From the NCBI GenBank assembly GCA_965153355.1, contig OZ231126.1, positions 99,138,001-99,202,000 of the forward strand: a stretch of 64,000 nucleotides of DNA, in the 5' to 3' direction. Source of the DNA: Flaccisagitta enflata (taxonomy: Eukaryota; Chaetognatha; Sagittoidea; Aphragmophora). The notes under the pieces were generated by a model that was not told the origin of the DNA, made no database searches, and saw only the letters and a program-made list of their open reading frames with translations. Both the position numbers and the translations under genes were made by a program. This document shows, in pieces, positions 23,028 to 38,394 of this stretch. Each line of letters begins with the position of its first letter. Positions within the stretch are counted from its first letter, which is position 1.

Positions 23028-25162
23028 TTTTAGTCGCGTGCACGCGACTCTACAACCCGCTCCGTCGGTTGGTCGGTCGGTCGGTCTGTCAGTCGGTCGG
23101 TAACACTTTGCTTTTTTGCGTTGTTTTTGGTCATTTTGAGTTATCTGGAGTTATTTTGAGTCATTTTTTTGTTGTTTTTGGTCATTTTTGTTTGCTTTTA
23201 GTCATTTTTGGTCATTTTTGATCATTTAAGTCACTTTCTTCATTTAAGTCATATGTGTCGTTTTTGGGCATTTAAAGTAGTTTTCAGTCATATTTAGTTA
23301 TTTGGGACATTTTAGGTCATTTTTGGACATTTAACATGGTTGTTTGGTATGTTTTAGTCATTTTGAGTCATTTCAAGTCCTAACATTGTGTCCCTACATT
23401 GTTATCACGACATTGTGTCCCGACATTGTGTCCCAACATTGTGTCCCGACATTGTGTCCAGGCCATTGTGTCTACGACATTGTGTCCTACATTGTGTCCC
23501 TACATTGTGTCCTACATTGTGTCCCGACATTGTGTCAGGGCATTGTGTCCCTACATTGTGTCCCAACATTGTGTGTCCCACAGCATTACAACATTGTGTC
23601 CCGACGTGTCCCTATATTGTGTCCTATTTGTGTCTGACATTGTGTCACGACATTGTGTCCCGACATTGTGTCCCAACGTTGTGTCACGAGTTCCTACATT
23701 GTGTCCCGACATTGTGTCCCAACATTTGTGTCCCGTCATTGTGTCTTTACATTGTGTCTTTGCATTGTGTCCCCTCATTTGTGTCCCTACATTTGTGTCC
23801 CTACATTGTGTCTACATTGTGTCTCTACATTGTGTCCCGACATTGTGTCCACGACATTGTGTCTCGACATTGTATCCCGACATTGTGTCCCACGACATTG
23901 GGTCCCGAACTGTGTCCCTACATTGTGTCCCTACATTAGGTCCCTACAGTGTGTCCCTATTGCTGTTGTATTTTTAGTGACCGACATTTGTGTCCCAGCA
24001 TTGTCTCTACATTGTGTCCCAACATTGTGTCACTCATTGTGTTGACATTGTGTCCACGTACATTGTGTCCCGACATTGTCCCTACATTGTGTCCAGACAT
24101 TGTGTCCAGACATGCGTGTCACCTTCATTGTGTCAACGACATTGTGTCCTACATTGTGTCCCTACATTGTGTCCCTATTTGTGTCTCACATTGTCCTACA
24201 TTTGTAGTCTATATTGAGTCCCCTATGTGTCCCTACCCATTTGTGTCCTATTGTGTCCCGACATTGTGTCCCGACATTGTGTCCCGACATTGTGTCCCGA
24301 CATTGTGTCCCGACATTGTGTCCCAGCATTTGTGTCCTACATTTGTGTCCCGACATTTTATCCCGACATTGTGTCCCGTCATTGTGTCTTTACATTGTGT
24401 CTTTACATTGTGTCCCTCCATTGTGTCACCATTTATTGTGTGTCCTACATTGTGTCTGATTGTGTCTCTACATTGTGTCCCGACATTGTGTCCCGACATT
24501 GTGTCCCACGACATTGTGTCCCCGACATTGTGTCCCGACATTGTGTCCTATACATTTTGTGTCCTACATTGCTGTGTCCCTACATTGTGTCCCTACATTT
24601 GTGTCCCTACATTGTGTCCCTACATCGTAGTATTCCCGGCATTGTGTCCCGACATTGTGTCCCGACATTGTGTCCCGACTTTGTGTCTGACATTGTGTCC
24701 CATTGTGTCCCTATGTTGAGTCCCTACATTGTGTCCCTACATTGTGTCCCAACATTGTGTCCCTACATCGTGTCCCAACATTGTGTCCCTACATTGTGTC
24801 CCTACATTGTGTCCCTACATTGTGTCCCAACATTGTGTCCCGACATTGTGTCCCGACATTGTGTCCCAACATTGTGTCCCTACATTGTGTCCCTACATTG
24901 TGTCTCTACATTGTGTTCTGACATTGTGTCCCTACATTGTGTCCCTACATTGTGTCCCTACATTGTGTCCCGACATTGTGTCCTGACATTGTGTCCATAC
25001 ATTGTGTCCCTACATTGTGTCCCTACATTGTGTCCCGACATTGTGTCCCAACAGTGTGTCCCAATTTTGTGTCCCGACATTGTGTCCCAACATTGTGTCT
25101 TGACATTGTTTCCCAACATTGTGTCACATTGTGGCACGCGACTTATAGGTGTTGGCCTTGTT
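23028..25162 (-). mobile_element. Giant HINE-like family B element (2.1 kb) with 13-bp minisatellite core
   Basis: On the minus strand it starts AACAAGGCCAACACCTATA with AGTCGCGTGCCAC. It then has a 1.75-kb 13-bp minisatellite, about 280 bp of AAAATGAC-like units, ACCG-type repeats and the final palindrome AGTCGCGTGCACGCGACT. The ends match the 242-bp copy at 4242 and the 404-bp copy at 16399, so the size difference is all core. Confidence 0.85.
23384..25131 (-). repeat. 13-bp minisatellite, about 1.75 kb
   Basis: Unit cattgtgtccc(g/t/a)a on the plus strand. Units are nearly perfect around 24260-24330 and 24720-25020, and indel-rich elsewhere. A 13-bp unit without stops keeps all three plus frames open, so the long VPTLCPDIVS-type frames are artefacts. 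Confidence 0.95.
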
Positions 25163-25199
25163 TTATCTATAAGATGTTTTTCTTCATGTGAGCTAACTT

Positions 25200-26670
<1,471 letters not shown>

Positions 26671-28441
26671 ATATTCGCGTGTATCTGTTATTCTGAATCG
26701 GATTAAAGGAAGAACGGACGTATTAACTGACAATTTGAGGACGCTACTTTACGCTAAGACGCAATGGTTATGTACGAATAGTTTTATCCGATCCCCTTAT
26801 TCGTATAATGTAGTTATTGCACTTGTTCATTCACAGAAACTTGTCAACAAATAACGCAAGGTTGCGCTATGATCGCAGACGGGTGGGCAGCAGAAAACAC
26901 CCCCCCCCATAAACAGGATGTATCACACCCGCGATAATAAAGAATGCGTACTTCGCTCATTAGCAAAAATCTAAACGAAAGGATAGCGCCTTAGCGGTGC
27001 TCTACGATCGGAAATTGACACTCGCTATCAAGAAGGAACACCGAGACCCGATGCAATGGAATCTCTCCTTTTTCCCTAATTTGCATAATGCAGTCAGTTC
27101 TCAACTAAGGCTACGGAACTTTCGTTGAGAACATTTGCTCATGAAACTTCCTAGCATAAACGAATGTTTTTGTTGTAAGAGAGAAGTGGATATGCTTTAA
27201 GTGAAGTTCTTAATCGTTATTAACTACTTGAAGATTAACTGACAAGCTGTGACTCTAATTGAACCCAACAGCGTCTATTGTGCTTTTTGTTCGCGAAAAG
27301 TGTGATGAACAATGAACATACAAGGATTCGAACACGGATTTTTTTGCCATCATTCGTCATTTTTCAAGTCGGATGTCCTCCTTAACTTACATGAAAATCT
27401 GAGACAAAAACGCATATTGACCTACCCTAACACTACATGCACGTGCACTAAATTAATGTGAGAATGGGTTAAATCTATGTAAATTTTACGTGCAAACATC
27501 ATTAAGAAAATCACCACTACGTAGCGTGCTGGTAAACGGAGATTAAAAAAACTGTAACATTGTGGTCTTACGCCACAAACACCACTTGAAAACACATTGT
27601 TAGTCAATCAATTGCAAGTAATAACACGTAATTAAAATAAATATTACCTACGACGTAAAGTCGAGCTTGCACTTGTGGACTGAGTCACACTGCGGTTGTT
27701 CATTTGTTTACGAAAAACTCATTTCTAACTGCAGGTTACGTTAGCATCGAGGTCATATTGTGGACAAATGAACAAGTGTCACTGGACCAGATCTGATGCG
27801 GTGAAAAATACTAAAAAACAGCTATGCGCCGACCCTCCCGCACAGAAATCAATGCATTCATGTGTCTCATCCCCTAGAAATATTACTGCTACTATGGAAA
27901 CTTTTCGAGTCTGGGGGATTATACTTAAGTCCGCCCTCTACCCTAATGAGCCACCTAGCGCACAATTCAGCCCACAGTGCATCGGCCCTTTGGGGCCGCT
28001 GCCCTGCTCTCACTCCACTATTTCACTTGATCACTCCTAGCAGGGCATCGGGTACTGCTGACCATGTGCGATCCTTTGATGACTAGTTTTCTGTGAAACT
28101 TACCTCTGGGTATATATCCATTGTGTAAAACTTTTTCCAGCTAGAAAAGCCAAAATCACTTATTTTAGCCAAACACATTATTTTTCATCCTTAAATATCA
28201 TGTGAGGCCATGAGGAGGCGTGAAGATTATATAAAGTCGTATCAGTTTTTTTTCTTCTCTATGATCATTAGCTTTATTAAATAATTACCTAAAGGAAACA
28301 TATTTGGCTCTCACATTCAAGAACCTGGTCAAGATGAGCTGATGTGGCCAGATTTCAGATAACTTTTTGGCTCCGGCTTTGGCTTAATCTGGAATGAGAT
28401 CCTGTTCAAAACAGCAATAACAACAACATCGACAACAGCAT
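26671..28441. other. Mostly unassigned, with two repeat ends
   Basis: 26868-26915 has a HINE-like start (GATCGCAGACGGGTGGGCAG). 27960-28090 has a GGGCAGCGGCC-group end (tttggggccgctgccc, then gcagggcatcgggtactgc). No exon that I can support in the remaining sequence. Confidence 0.4.
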
Positions 28442-28466
28442 TTGAAACAACAACAACCACCACCAC

Positions 28467-28526
<60 letters not shown>

Positions 28527-28590
28527 TCAATAACAACAACAAGAACAACAACAACGACAACAACAACAACAGCAAACAACAACTGTTTTC
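28442..28590 (+). repeat. (AAC)n microsatellite
   Basis: CAA triplets with interruptions. The poly-N and poly-L frames are spurious. Confidence 0.95.
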
Positions 28591-29144
28591 AACTCCCACA
28601 CGTCACAACTTCCAAAGTGTACGCAGACACTCTCCTTAAAATCACTCAAGAATTCATCACTCACAGGCTGAAGTAAATTGAAAATCGACAAAAACGCCAT
28701 CGAAATTCACGCCGCTCAAAGACCAACCGTTATGATTTACGTAATGATTTTTGTTAATTTGCCTTTTAGCTCCAATGACTGATCAAATTGAAAATCAATG
28801 AAATGTGTTACTTTGAAAATGTTTTGGTTATGGATAACAGTTAATTCTCTTGCTGCACGCCACCATTTAGGTTGTCCTAGATTTCAGTTTAGGATTCTGG
28901 GAGGGGGGGGGGGGTGGAGGAGCGTAGCAAGAATGTAAAATGACATTATGAATTCATACGTAAGGTTAATAATTCTTGAGGAAATATGATCAATTATCAG
29001 TTTTCAAAGTTTCATTCTTCCTTATAGTATTTGGCCTAATAACTTCATCTTGACCTGAGATTTTGGCTTTCCAGGCCAAGATTATTTTCATTCAGTGTAG
29101 ATAAATTGAAAGATAACAGTAACAGAAAGAAGAAGCTCGAAAAA

Positions 29145-29510
29145 TTATCCCATGTTTAAAAATCGATAAAATGGATTTTTGGCCTGAAAAATGCCTTAGA
29201 TCAGGCCATATTAGGTCAATTTGACCAGATATTTTCTTGCTTTGGCCTGGCATGTATCCATAGGGTAAAGAAATACCCGTTGGCATCGTTATTAGAGAAA
29301 AAAGCCGGTCACATGAAAAAAAAAGCCGAAAATCCCATGAAAGAATGGAAATGACCTGAGAAGTGGTTATATTAGGCCATTTTGGCCTAATTTCCCAGTA
29401 AAACATTTGGCTCCTGGTTTGGATGTGATGGGGGGGTCCATATAACCCCCCAGTATGGGCCGCTATGCCGAGGCATTTTTTCCGAGTAACTAACATTAGG
29501 CCATTACAGT
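29145..29510 (-). mobile_element. Dispersed element with GCACTG end, copy 1
   Basis: Inverted homologue of 46097-46450. Shared blocks include TAGGTCAATTT, CATGTATCCA, TTTTTTCCGAGTAACTA and the terminus CATTAGGCCATTACAGTGC. A CACTG-type terminus would fit the hAT superfamily. The inner end is not resolved. Confidence 0.55.
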
Positions 29511-29513
29511 GCT

Positions 29514-30119
29514 TTAATGACCTATGATTACCTGTAATTGCATAATGACCTATAATGACCTATAATTACCTATGATTACCAAAAATTTCATTATGACCTA
29601 TAATTACCTATAATTATGTTAATAAAAATTGATTATACTGCCTTAAATTGACTTATACTGAGTTAAACTGACATAGATTGACTTGAATTTACTTTAAATG
29701 ACTTAAAATGACCTAGATTGACTTAAATTGACTAAAATTCAATAATGACTCAAATGACTTAATTTGACTTAGATTTGACATAAAATGACTTAAATTGACA
29801 TAAACTGCCTTAAATTGACTTATACTGAGTTAAACTGAGTTAAATTGACTAAAATTTACTTAAAATGACTTAAAATGACCGAGATTGACTTAAATTGAAT
29901 AAAATTCAATAATGACTCAAATGACTTAATTTGACTTAAAGTGACTTAAAATGACTTAAAATGACTTAAAATGATCTAATTTGACTCAAAATCACTTAAT
30001 TGACTTAAAATGACTTGATAGGAATAAAATGAATAAAAAAAATGGGAACCGACCAACCAACCAACTGACCGACGGACGGACGGGCAAAGCGGGGTATAGA
30101 GTCGCGTGCACGCAACTAA
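29514..30119 (+). mobile_element. 5'-truncated HINE-like family B element
   Basis: Begins inside the ACCTATAATT minisatellite, continues through TTGACTTAAAATGAC units and ends with (ACGG)n and AGTCGCGTGCACGCAACT. Nearly identical to the 3' part of 51844-53524. The abrupt start at about 29514 marks a duplication breakpoint next to the GCACTG element. Confidence 0.75.
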
Positions 30120-30120
30120 A

Positions 30121-30312
30121 AACATATTCATGAATTTCAACTCTCCCACCAGGGAGTGATCATAGTGAGAGAGCCAGCCAGTTAACAGAGCAAGCCAGCA
30201 ATACAAAATGGAGGGCTACAAGGCTATTGAGTAGAGTGAGTCGTGCGAGCGAATGAACGTAGCGAGCGACCGAGTGGCCTGTAAAAACAACAGTTATCTG
30301 TGACAAGAAACT
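30121..30312 (+). mobile_element. Fragment of a GGGCGT-ended dispersed repeat
   Basis: Resembles 59360-59555 (catattcatgaattt, ccagggagtg, gcgagcgaatgaacgtagcg, tatctgtgac). The family B element seems to have inserted into it, since its A-run meets catattc directly. Copy 2 is at 53525-53725. Confidence 0.6.
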
Positions 30313-30589
30313 TTGCCCTTTAACTCTCACCCTCCTAACCCTATATGACCTAAGCAAAAAAAAGAAAGAAAATAAAAGTCTGATGGGGGAAATTGTTTTG
30401 AACCAAAGCGGAAAAAATCTTAAGTGAAAACAAAAAGATGAGATTTTAAGGCAATAAAAAATAGAAAAAAGAACATAATTAAAAGGTTGACTGTTTTAAA
30501 AGCGTGTAAAAGAGGCACAAAGAATGAGGAGAAGAAAGATAGAGGGACAGAAAGAAAGGGAGTTGGAAAGAGAGAAAAACAATCAAACA

Positions 30590-30758
30590 ATTAAACAAAC
30601 AAACAAACAAACAAGCAAAAAGCAATCAAACAAACAAACAAACAAACAAACAAACAAACAAACAAACAAACAAGCAAACAAACAGAGAAAGAAAGAAAAA
30701 AAAAGAAAGAATGAATGAAAGAGAAGGATAAATGATAGAAACAAACAGGAAAACAAAC
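30590..30758 (+). repeat. (AAAC)n and AAAG-rich simple repeat
   Basis: AAAC tetranucleotides with AAGC variants, then purine-rich sequence. No gene. Confidence 0.9.
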
Positions 30759-30759
30759 A

Positions 30760-30929
30760 AACAAGCTCAGGCGGGGACCTCGATGCGTCATCTGCGTGAT
30801 ATCAGAGGAGGCGTAACGGACGGACGGACGGACGGACGGACGGACGGACGGATGGACGGACGGATGGACGGACGGAAAGACGGAAGGACGGACGGACAGA
30901 CCCTCTTGTAGAGGTGCGATGACGCATCT
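30760..30929 (+). mobile_element. Short HINE-like family C element
   Basis: Starts AACAAGCTCAGGCGG with GATGCGTCATC, then (GACG)n, CCTCTTGTAGAGG and the hairpin end TGCGATGACGCATCT plus AAAAA. The start motif GATGCGTCAT is the exact inverse of ATGACGCATC at the 3' end, loop bases included. Copy 2 at 54280-54401 has a perfect GATGCG stem. Confidence 0.7.
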
Positions 30930-31122
30930 AAAAAGAAAGAAAAATACAAATTTCCAATCGGAATCTATTGGGGAAATTTATGGAAAAATAAAACAGGAAT
31001 AAATGAGCGCAAAATCTCGCAGTTACTGTTTTATACTAGAAATTAATCTAAATCAATTACGGAGCGTTACTGAAGGAATTCAGTGGGTGGTATTGCAATT
31101 GTTTTTCTTCCGTCTTCTTTAG

Positions 31123-31211
31123 TGTATCAAATAACAGAAGCTCATCACAGAGGAACATATTGAGAAAAAGAACCGAGAGCGGAGGTTGTTTTCACAGTTG
31201 GCAACCGTCAA
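31123..31211 (+). other. Possible exon, weak
   Basis: A good pyrimidine tract and acceptor (ccgtcttctttag), 89 bp open in one frame (VSNNRSSSQRNILRKRTESG), and donor gtaagg. Copy 2 (54881-54969) keeps both splice sites and the open frame, with donor gtaaga. The peptide is not recognised and could be chance. Confidence 0.25.
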
Positions 31212-31700
31212 GTAAGGAAGAGCTCAGACCCACACGTAATACCTATGTCAAATCATACCAATAAACGCGACTCTAGCCGTAGGAAAAAAGTCATAAATGC
31301 GTGGTTTTGAAATTGTTCATGATTGTGTCATATCTTCTGCTCTGCCTCTATGTTACTTTTCAACTATTTTTTTTTCTCTTTGATCATGATTTTTTCTCAG
31401 TTTTTTTTTCTCTTGTCTCTCTCACACGTTCTTTAAATTTTCTTCTTACGTTCTTCAGTATTCTTTTTTCACTTCAGGATTAAGCAGGCATGATCACATT
31501 TAAATGCTCAAAACCAAAAAAAAATTATTTACATAAAAGAATTGATCACATCAACTTCTGCTTAGCACCATTTGAAAGAGCACAATCAAATTTTTTTTAC
31601 CATATTTTTTTTGCATGCTCATCAGTTGAAAAAAAGCCGAAGGATCTTCGATACTTCGACTTTTTTTAATAATCTGAGCGTTGAATATCCCATGAACAGT

Positions 31701-31997
31701 AACAAGCCCGAACTGCCAACGATGCGTCCGTACTATGTCTCTGCGAGTATTGATCATGTGACATACATTTATAAACAGACGGTAAAACAGACAGACGTCC
31801 GTCAAGAGTAGTAATGGATGCTCTCAAAACATGTTTGTCTCTCAGTAGATTCACTGTAGGATCTCATCGTGGACAAAAACAGCCGAAAATCGCGGTTTTT
31901 GCACAGGCGTAACGGACGGACGGACGGACCGACGGACGGACCGACGGACGGACGGACGGACGGACAGACCCTCTTATAGAGATGCGAGGACGCATCT
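31701..31997 (+). mobile_element. HINE-like family C element with an empty site in copy 2
   Basis: Starts AACAAGCCCGAACTGCC with GATGCGTCC, has about 180 bp of unique core, (GACG)n, CCTCTTATAGAGATGCG and the closing strand GGACGCATCT. Copy 2 (about 55475) reads cccattatcagtaaaaacc without it. The insertion is therefore 297 bp, with no target duplication beyond an A. Confidence 0.85.
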
Positions 31998-31999
31998 AA

Positions 32000-32830
32000 A
32001 AACCAAACTAACTGATCGATTAGTGTCCTAGTAGGGCTGGTCAGTATGCGTTTTTGTCGAAAAACTCTCTGTAAGTCACACGGAAGAACCGACTTGAGCA
32101 ATATAACGATTCAGCTAAAGATCGGCGTTCAAATGTTTGTATGTTCTATGCTCATAATAGTTTTCCCCGTCGAAATGCTCACTCGATGTCGCTGGGTCCT
32201 ATAACGGTGAAAACTCCTCAGTAAACCTTCCTGTTATTGAACAAGTTTCGGTATTTCGTTATAGGAATAGATGATTATACCCTTTGTAAGACAGGTAGAT
32301 TGTCGCTGTCAAGGGAAGGACATACAAAAAAGCTATCTATCTTCAATCCATCCCGCATCAGGCGAAATTTTCTTCTACATCATTTTTTACAACGAGATAA
32401 TGAAGACAAACTGAATCTTTTTTGCATAACTGAAACAGATTTGCATATGAAAGGCAAAAAAAGGGGAGGAGAAAGAAAATCACATTTAAGAGTTGTTTTT
32501 TTTTTTATTAGTTTCCTCTCGCCCAAAAATGAAAAAAAAATAATCATGAGTGAACACACATACAAAGAAAAAAAACCAACATGGTGGTATGTAAAATATT
32601 GTCAAACAATGGTATCATGATATGTTTTTGTTTTTCATATGGAGGGGGGGAGGGAGTTGTAAATAGACGACGTTCATACGGAAACCCGATCCGAGTAACA
32701 AGAGGCAGCGAGAAAAAAAAAACTAAAGATAGATTTGTTTTGTGTGTCTACTTTACACAATGAAAAAGTGAGTTTCAACTCGTAGGGATCAATTTCACAT
32801 TATCGTCAACTTTTTTTACATTATCCATCT
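32000..32830. other. Duplicated, otherwise unassigned
   Basis: Unique-looking sequence shared with 55480-55790 and 62374-62880. Frames such as 32237-32620 change freely between copies by small indels, which argues against coding. Confidence 0.5.
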
Positions 32831-32989
32831 TTAGGTCGCGTACACGCGTGCTTCGAGACTCGACACACTTCGCTATCTCGGTTGATCTGGCAGTCCTTCT
32901 CCTTCTGACTCTGCCCAACCTGCCCCTGCCCAATGCCCACCCATTGGCGACTAGGGTAGCCGTATATCCGGTCTTGTTCTCTCTTCTAT
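32830..32989 (-). mobile_element. HINE-like element, diverged family A
   Basis: Minus strand: AACAAGACCGGATATACGGC, then CCTAGTCGCC, GGGTGGGCATTGGGCAGGGG and a degraded hairpin end with ACGCGTGTACGCGAC. It lies directly before the (TTG)n block in both duplicate copies (also 62884-62991). Confidence 0.65.
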
Positions 32990-33008
32990 AATCACTAGAC
33001 AGCTTTAT

Positions 33009-33965
<957 letters not shown>

Positions 33966-34082
33966 AGAGTTGCACTTTTTCTGCGACTCATACGGGACAT
34001 CGGTGAGAATAAATGGAATGGAGCACACGTCACGCTTTTCACTTTGACAGCTTTAGAAGGTTTTTTTTCCTCTCAATGTTGG

Positions 34083-34755
34083 CCATCACAAACCTATCAC
34101 AAGCCTATCACGAACCTATCACAAACCTTTCACAAACCTATCACATTCCAGATTGTGTGAACACATCAAAGTTGGCTATCTCAAACCTATCACAAACCCA
34201 TCACAAACCTATCACATTCCAGATCGTGTGAACACATCAAGGTTGGCTCTCACAAACCCATCACAAACCTAACACATTCCAGATCGTGCGAACACATCAA
34301 AGTTGGCTATCACAAACCTATCACAAACCTATCACATTCCGGATTGTGAGAACACATCAAGGTTGGCTATCACAAACCTATCACATTCCAGATTGTGCGA
34401 ACACATCAAAGTTGGCTATCACAAACCCATCACAAACCTAGCACATTCCAGACTGTGCAAACACATCAAAGTTGGCTATCACAAACCTATCACAAACCTA
34501 TCACATTCCAGATTGTGCAAACCCATCAAAGTTGGCTGTCACAAACCTATCATAAACCTATCACATTCCAGATTTTGTGAATACATTAAAGTTGGCTATC
34601 ACAAACCTATCACATTCCAGATTGTGTGAACACTTCAATGTTGGCTATCACAAACGTATCTCAAATCTATCACATTCCAGATTGTGTGAAAGTTGGCTAT
34701 CACAAACCTATCACAAACCCATCACAAACCTAGCACATTCTCAGATCGTGTGAAC
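34083..34755 (+). repeat. ~60-bp minisatellite
   Basis: About 11 units combining TTGGCTATCACAAACC, ATCACATTCCAGATTGTG and GAACACATCAAAG. Units vary by gain or loss of a 12-bp acaaacctatca sub-repeat. Confidence 0.92.
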
Positions 34756-34828
34756 GCGCACTTTAGTCTACTTAAGTTTAGTTTCCATCTACTTCTCTCT
34801 TTTTATTCTCCCTTTTTTTTCATTTCTT

Positions 34829-34992
34829 TTTTAGTCGTGTGCTACACGACTATACACCGCACTCCGTTCGTCCGTTGGCCGGTTGGTCCGTCACATTTTA
34901 CTTTTTTGGCGATTTTTGGCTTCACTGCTCCCGCCCAAATGCGATCCATGCCCACCCGCATGCGACTGGGCAAACCGTCTACCCGCCCATGT
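34829..34992 (-). mobile_element. HINE-like family A element with GTCGTG stem
   Basis: Minus strand: AACATGGGCGGGTAGACGG, AGTCGCATGCGGGTGGGC, ACGG-like repeats and a perfect terminal stem AGTCGTGT/ACACGACT followed by AAAAA. Both strands of the stem carry the change relative to GTCGCG. Confidence 0.65.

Positions 34993-36580
<1,588 letters not shown>

Positions 36581-36660
<80 letters not shown>
36581..36660 (+). repeat. (GA)n microsatellite
   Basis: About 39 GA units. Confidence 0.95.
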
Positions 36661-36662
<2 letters not shown>

Positions 36663-37144
36663 GAACGTCGACAATTCAGGTTCCCGCGTAGTACACCATG
36701 TTACACATCAAACCAGGCGAATAAAAATGACGCTATTGGACTTAAAATCAGATCTAATTTAAGTTTAATGATCAAAAAAGATAAATTCAATCTATTCCAG
36801 CCAATAGTTTAAAAATTTCTTTGTTCAATTTTTTTTTTAACAATGTTATAAAGATAACAAAAACCAGAATTTCAGTAATATTTACGCTTTGTTCCTTTCA
36901 TCAAATCATAACTTCTTACCTGTGAGTATATGGTGATCCAATTTTTTAACACAACTATATAAGACATTACAAAAAAAACCAAATTAATCTATCATATCCA
37001 AAAGTTAAATGGTATCATTTTTATTCATGTAATTTGATTTGTAACACCCTGTAGAAAATGATGAAGAAGTGGTAGCAATACTAGCAGTAATGATAAGCAA
37101 ATAGACAACAAATACACAAATGCAAAAAAGAAAAAAAAAAACAA

Positions 37145-37299
37145 TCAACTTCCTGAAAAGCCAGTCTCTCGCATGATGTGTCCGATGACTCTGAAGGCCT
37201 GTCGCCAAGCGTCTTCTATTTCAGGTGACCATTCTGTCAACGAAGGTTTGATTGCGAAGATGAATTGGTGCCCAATGGCATCTATGTAACCCATGTTGG
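37145..37299 (-). CDS. Globin terminal exon, G-H helix region
   Basis: 155 bp on the minus strand after a CT-rich tract and ttcccacag. It has 2 bases of a split codon, then 50 codons and TGA at 37145-37147. It reads NMGYIDAIGHQFIFAIKPSL (helix G), TEWSPEIEDAWRQAFRVIGH (turn and helix H) and IMRETGFSGS. The TEWSPEIEDAW pattern, with the conserved Trp of helix H, is typical of the end of neuroglobin-like and other invertebrate globins. The 2-base start matches the 1-base end of the exon at 5337-5459, giving HISYKANMGYIDAIG if joined, but that exon is on the other strand. An E-F exon upstream on this strand (above 37300) was not found. Confidence 0.8.
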
Positions 37300-37396
37300 C
37301 TGTGGGAAAGTGAATAACAGAGAGAGAGAGAGAGATGGAAAATAAAGCTAGTTCTTACAGGTCGATGAAGACAACCTTACATAAAATGAAATGCTT

Positions 37397-37548
37397 TTTT
37401 TAGTCGCGGACACGCGACTCTACACCTTGCCATGTCGGTCGGTCGGTAGGTCGGTCCATCCGTCACATTTTTGAATTCCGGGCGGTTTTTCACATTACTG
37501 CTCCTGCCCAACCATCTGCGTCTGTCTTGCCATGTATCCGGCCTTGTT
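37397..37548 (-). mobile_element. HINE-like family A element
   Basis: Minus strand: AACAAGGCCGGATACATGGC, a decayed start motif (GACGCAGATGG), ACC-type repeats and the hairpin end AGTCGCGTGTCCGCGACT. It lies 98 bp beyond the globin exon acceptor. Confidence 0.75.
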
Positions 37549-37830
37549 TTTAGCTTCCTCGCTGCGAATCTATACGAAAAACCAGGGACTTTCGTCAAAC
37601 ATGTGGATTGCAGGTGCTATACAATATTTCTAGTGGAAATACTTATACTTAGTAGTCAATATCTAGAAATGATAGGACCTAGTATTGAGAGGGTAAAACA
37701 GCATAAACCAAGAACCTGATTAGTGATAAATTAAGGTTGATAGGAAAACTAGTCATCCAAGGATCGCACATGGTCAGCGGTACCCGATGCCCTGCTTGGA
37801 GTGATAAAGTGAAGTAGTGGAGTGAGAGCA

Positions 37831-38268
37831 GGGCAGCGGCCCCAACGGAACAGGACACAGGGGGGAATTTTGAGACGTCCTGAGGCGGATTTGAAGTTGA
37901 GATGGCAGAATTTAGTCCAAAAGAGCAGATTTAAGGTTTAGGGGACAGGCTTGAGGCCCAGAAGAGGCCTGAAGAGTTGATTGGGGGCCTGCAGGGCGGA
38001 TTTGAGGTCTGGAGGGCTGATTTGAGGTCTTGAGGGCAGGTATGAGGTCAAGAGAGCTTATTTGAGCTCTCAAGGGCTAAATTGAGGTCTGAAAGGGCTA
38101 ATTTGAGGGCTCAGAGGGCCAAAATCAGGCCTGAGACTGCACACTTGATTCTCCGTTGGCCAAGGGGGGGGACAGAAGGACGGATGGTTGGACGGATGGG
38201 CAGAAGGACGGATGTGTCGAAATTCCCCCCTGTGTCCTACAGGAATTGGCCCTTTGGGGCAGCTGCTC
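37831..38268. mobile_element. GGGCAGCGGCC-family element
   Basis: Inverted ends (GGGCAGCGGCCCCAA, CAGGACACAGGGGGGAATTT and inverses) flank a TTGAGGTCTGGAGGGC-type minisatellite and a (GGACGGAT)n patch. Non-coding, 438 bp. It is preceded by the common companion block ggtcagcggtacccgatgcc. Confidence 0.65.
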
Positions 38269-38394
38269 AAAAAGCAAATCCCAAAGCCTTATAAGTGTTG
38301 AGTTATGAGAGAAGGAACAGGTTGCTCAAGCGTCATTATGGTCAGCTGTTCCAGATGCCCCATTGGTATCATTTGGTATTGTGGTGTTGAGGTG

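Noticed and set aside
32237-32620. 127-residue frame
   Set aside because: The duplicate at 62374-62880 breaks it by indels with no sign of coding constraint.
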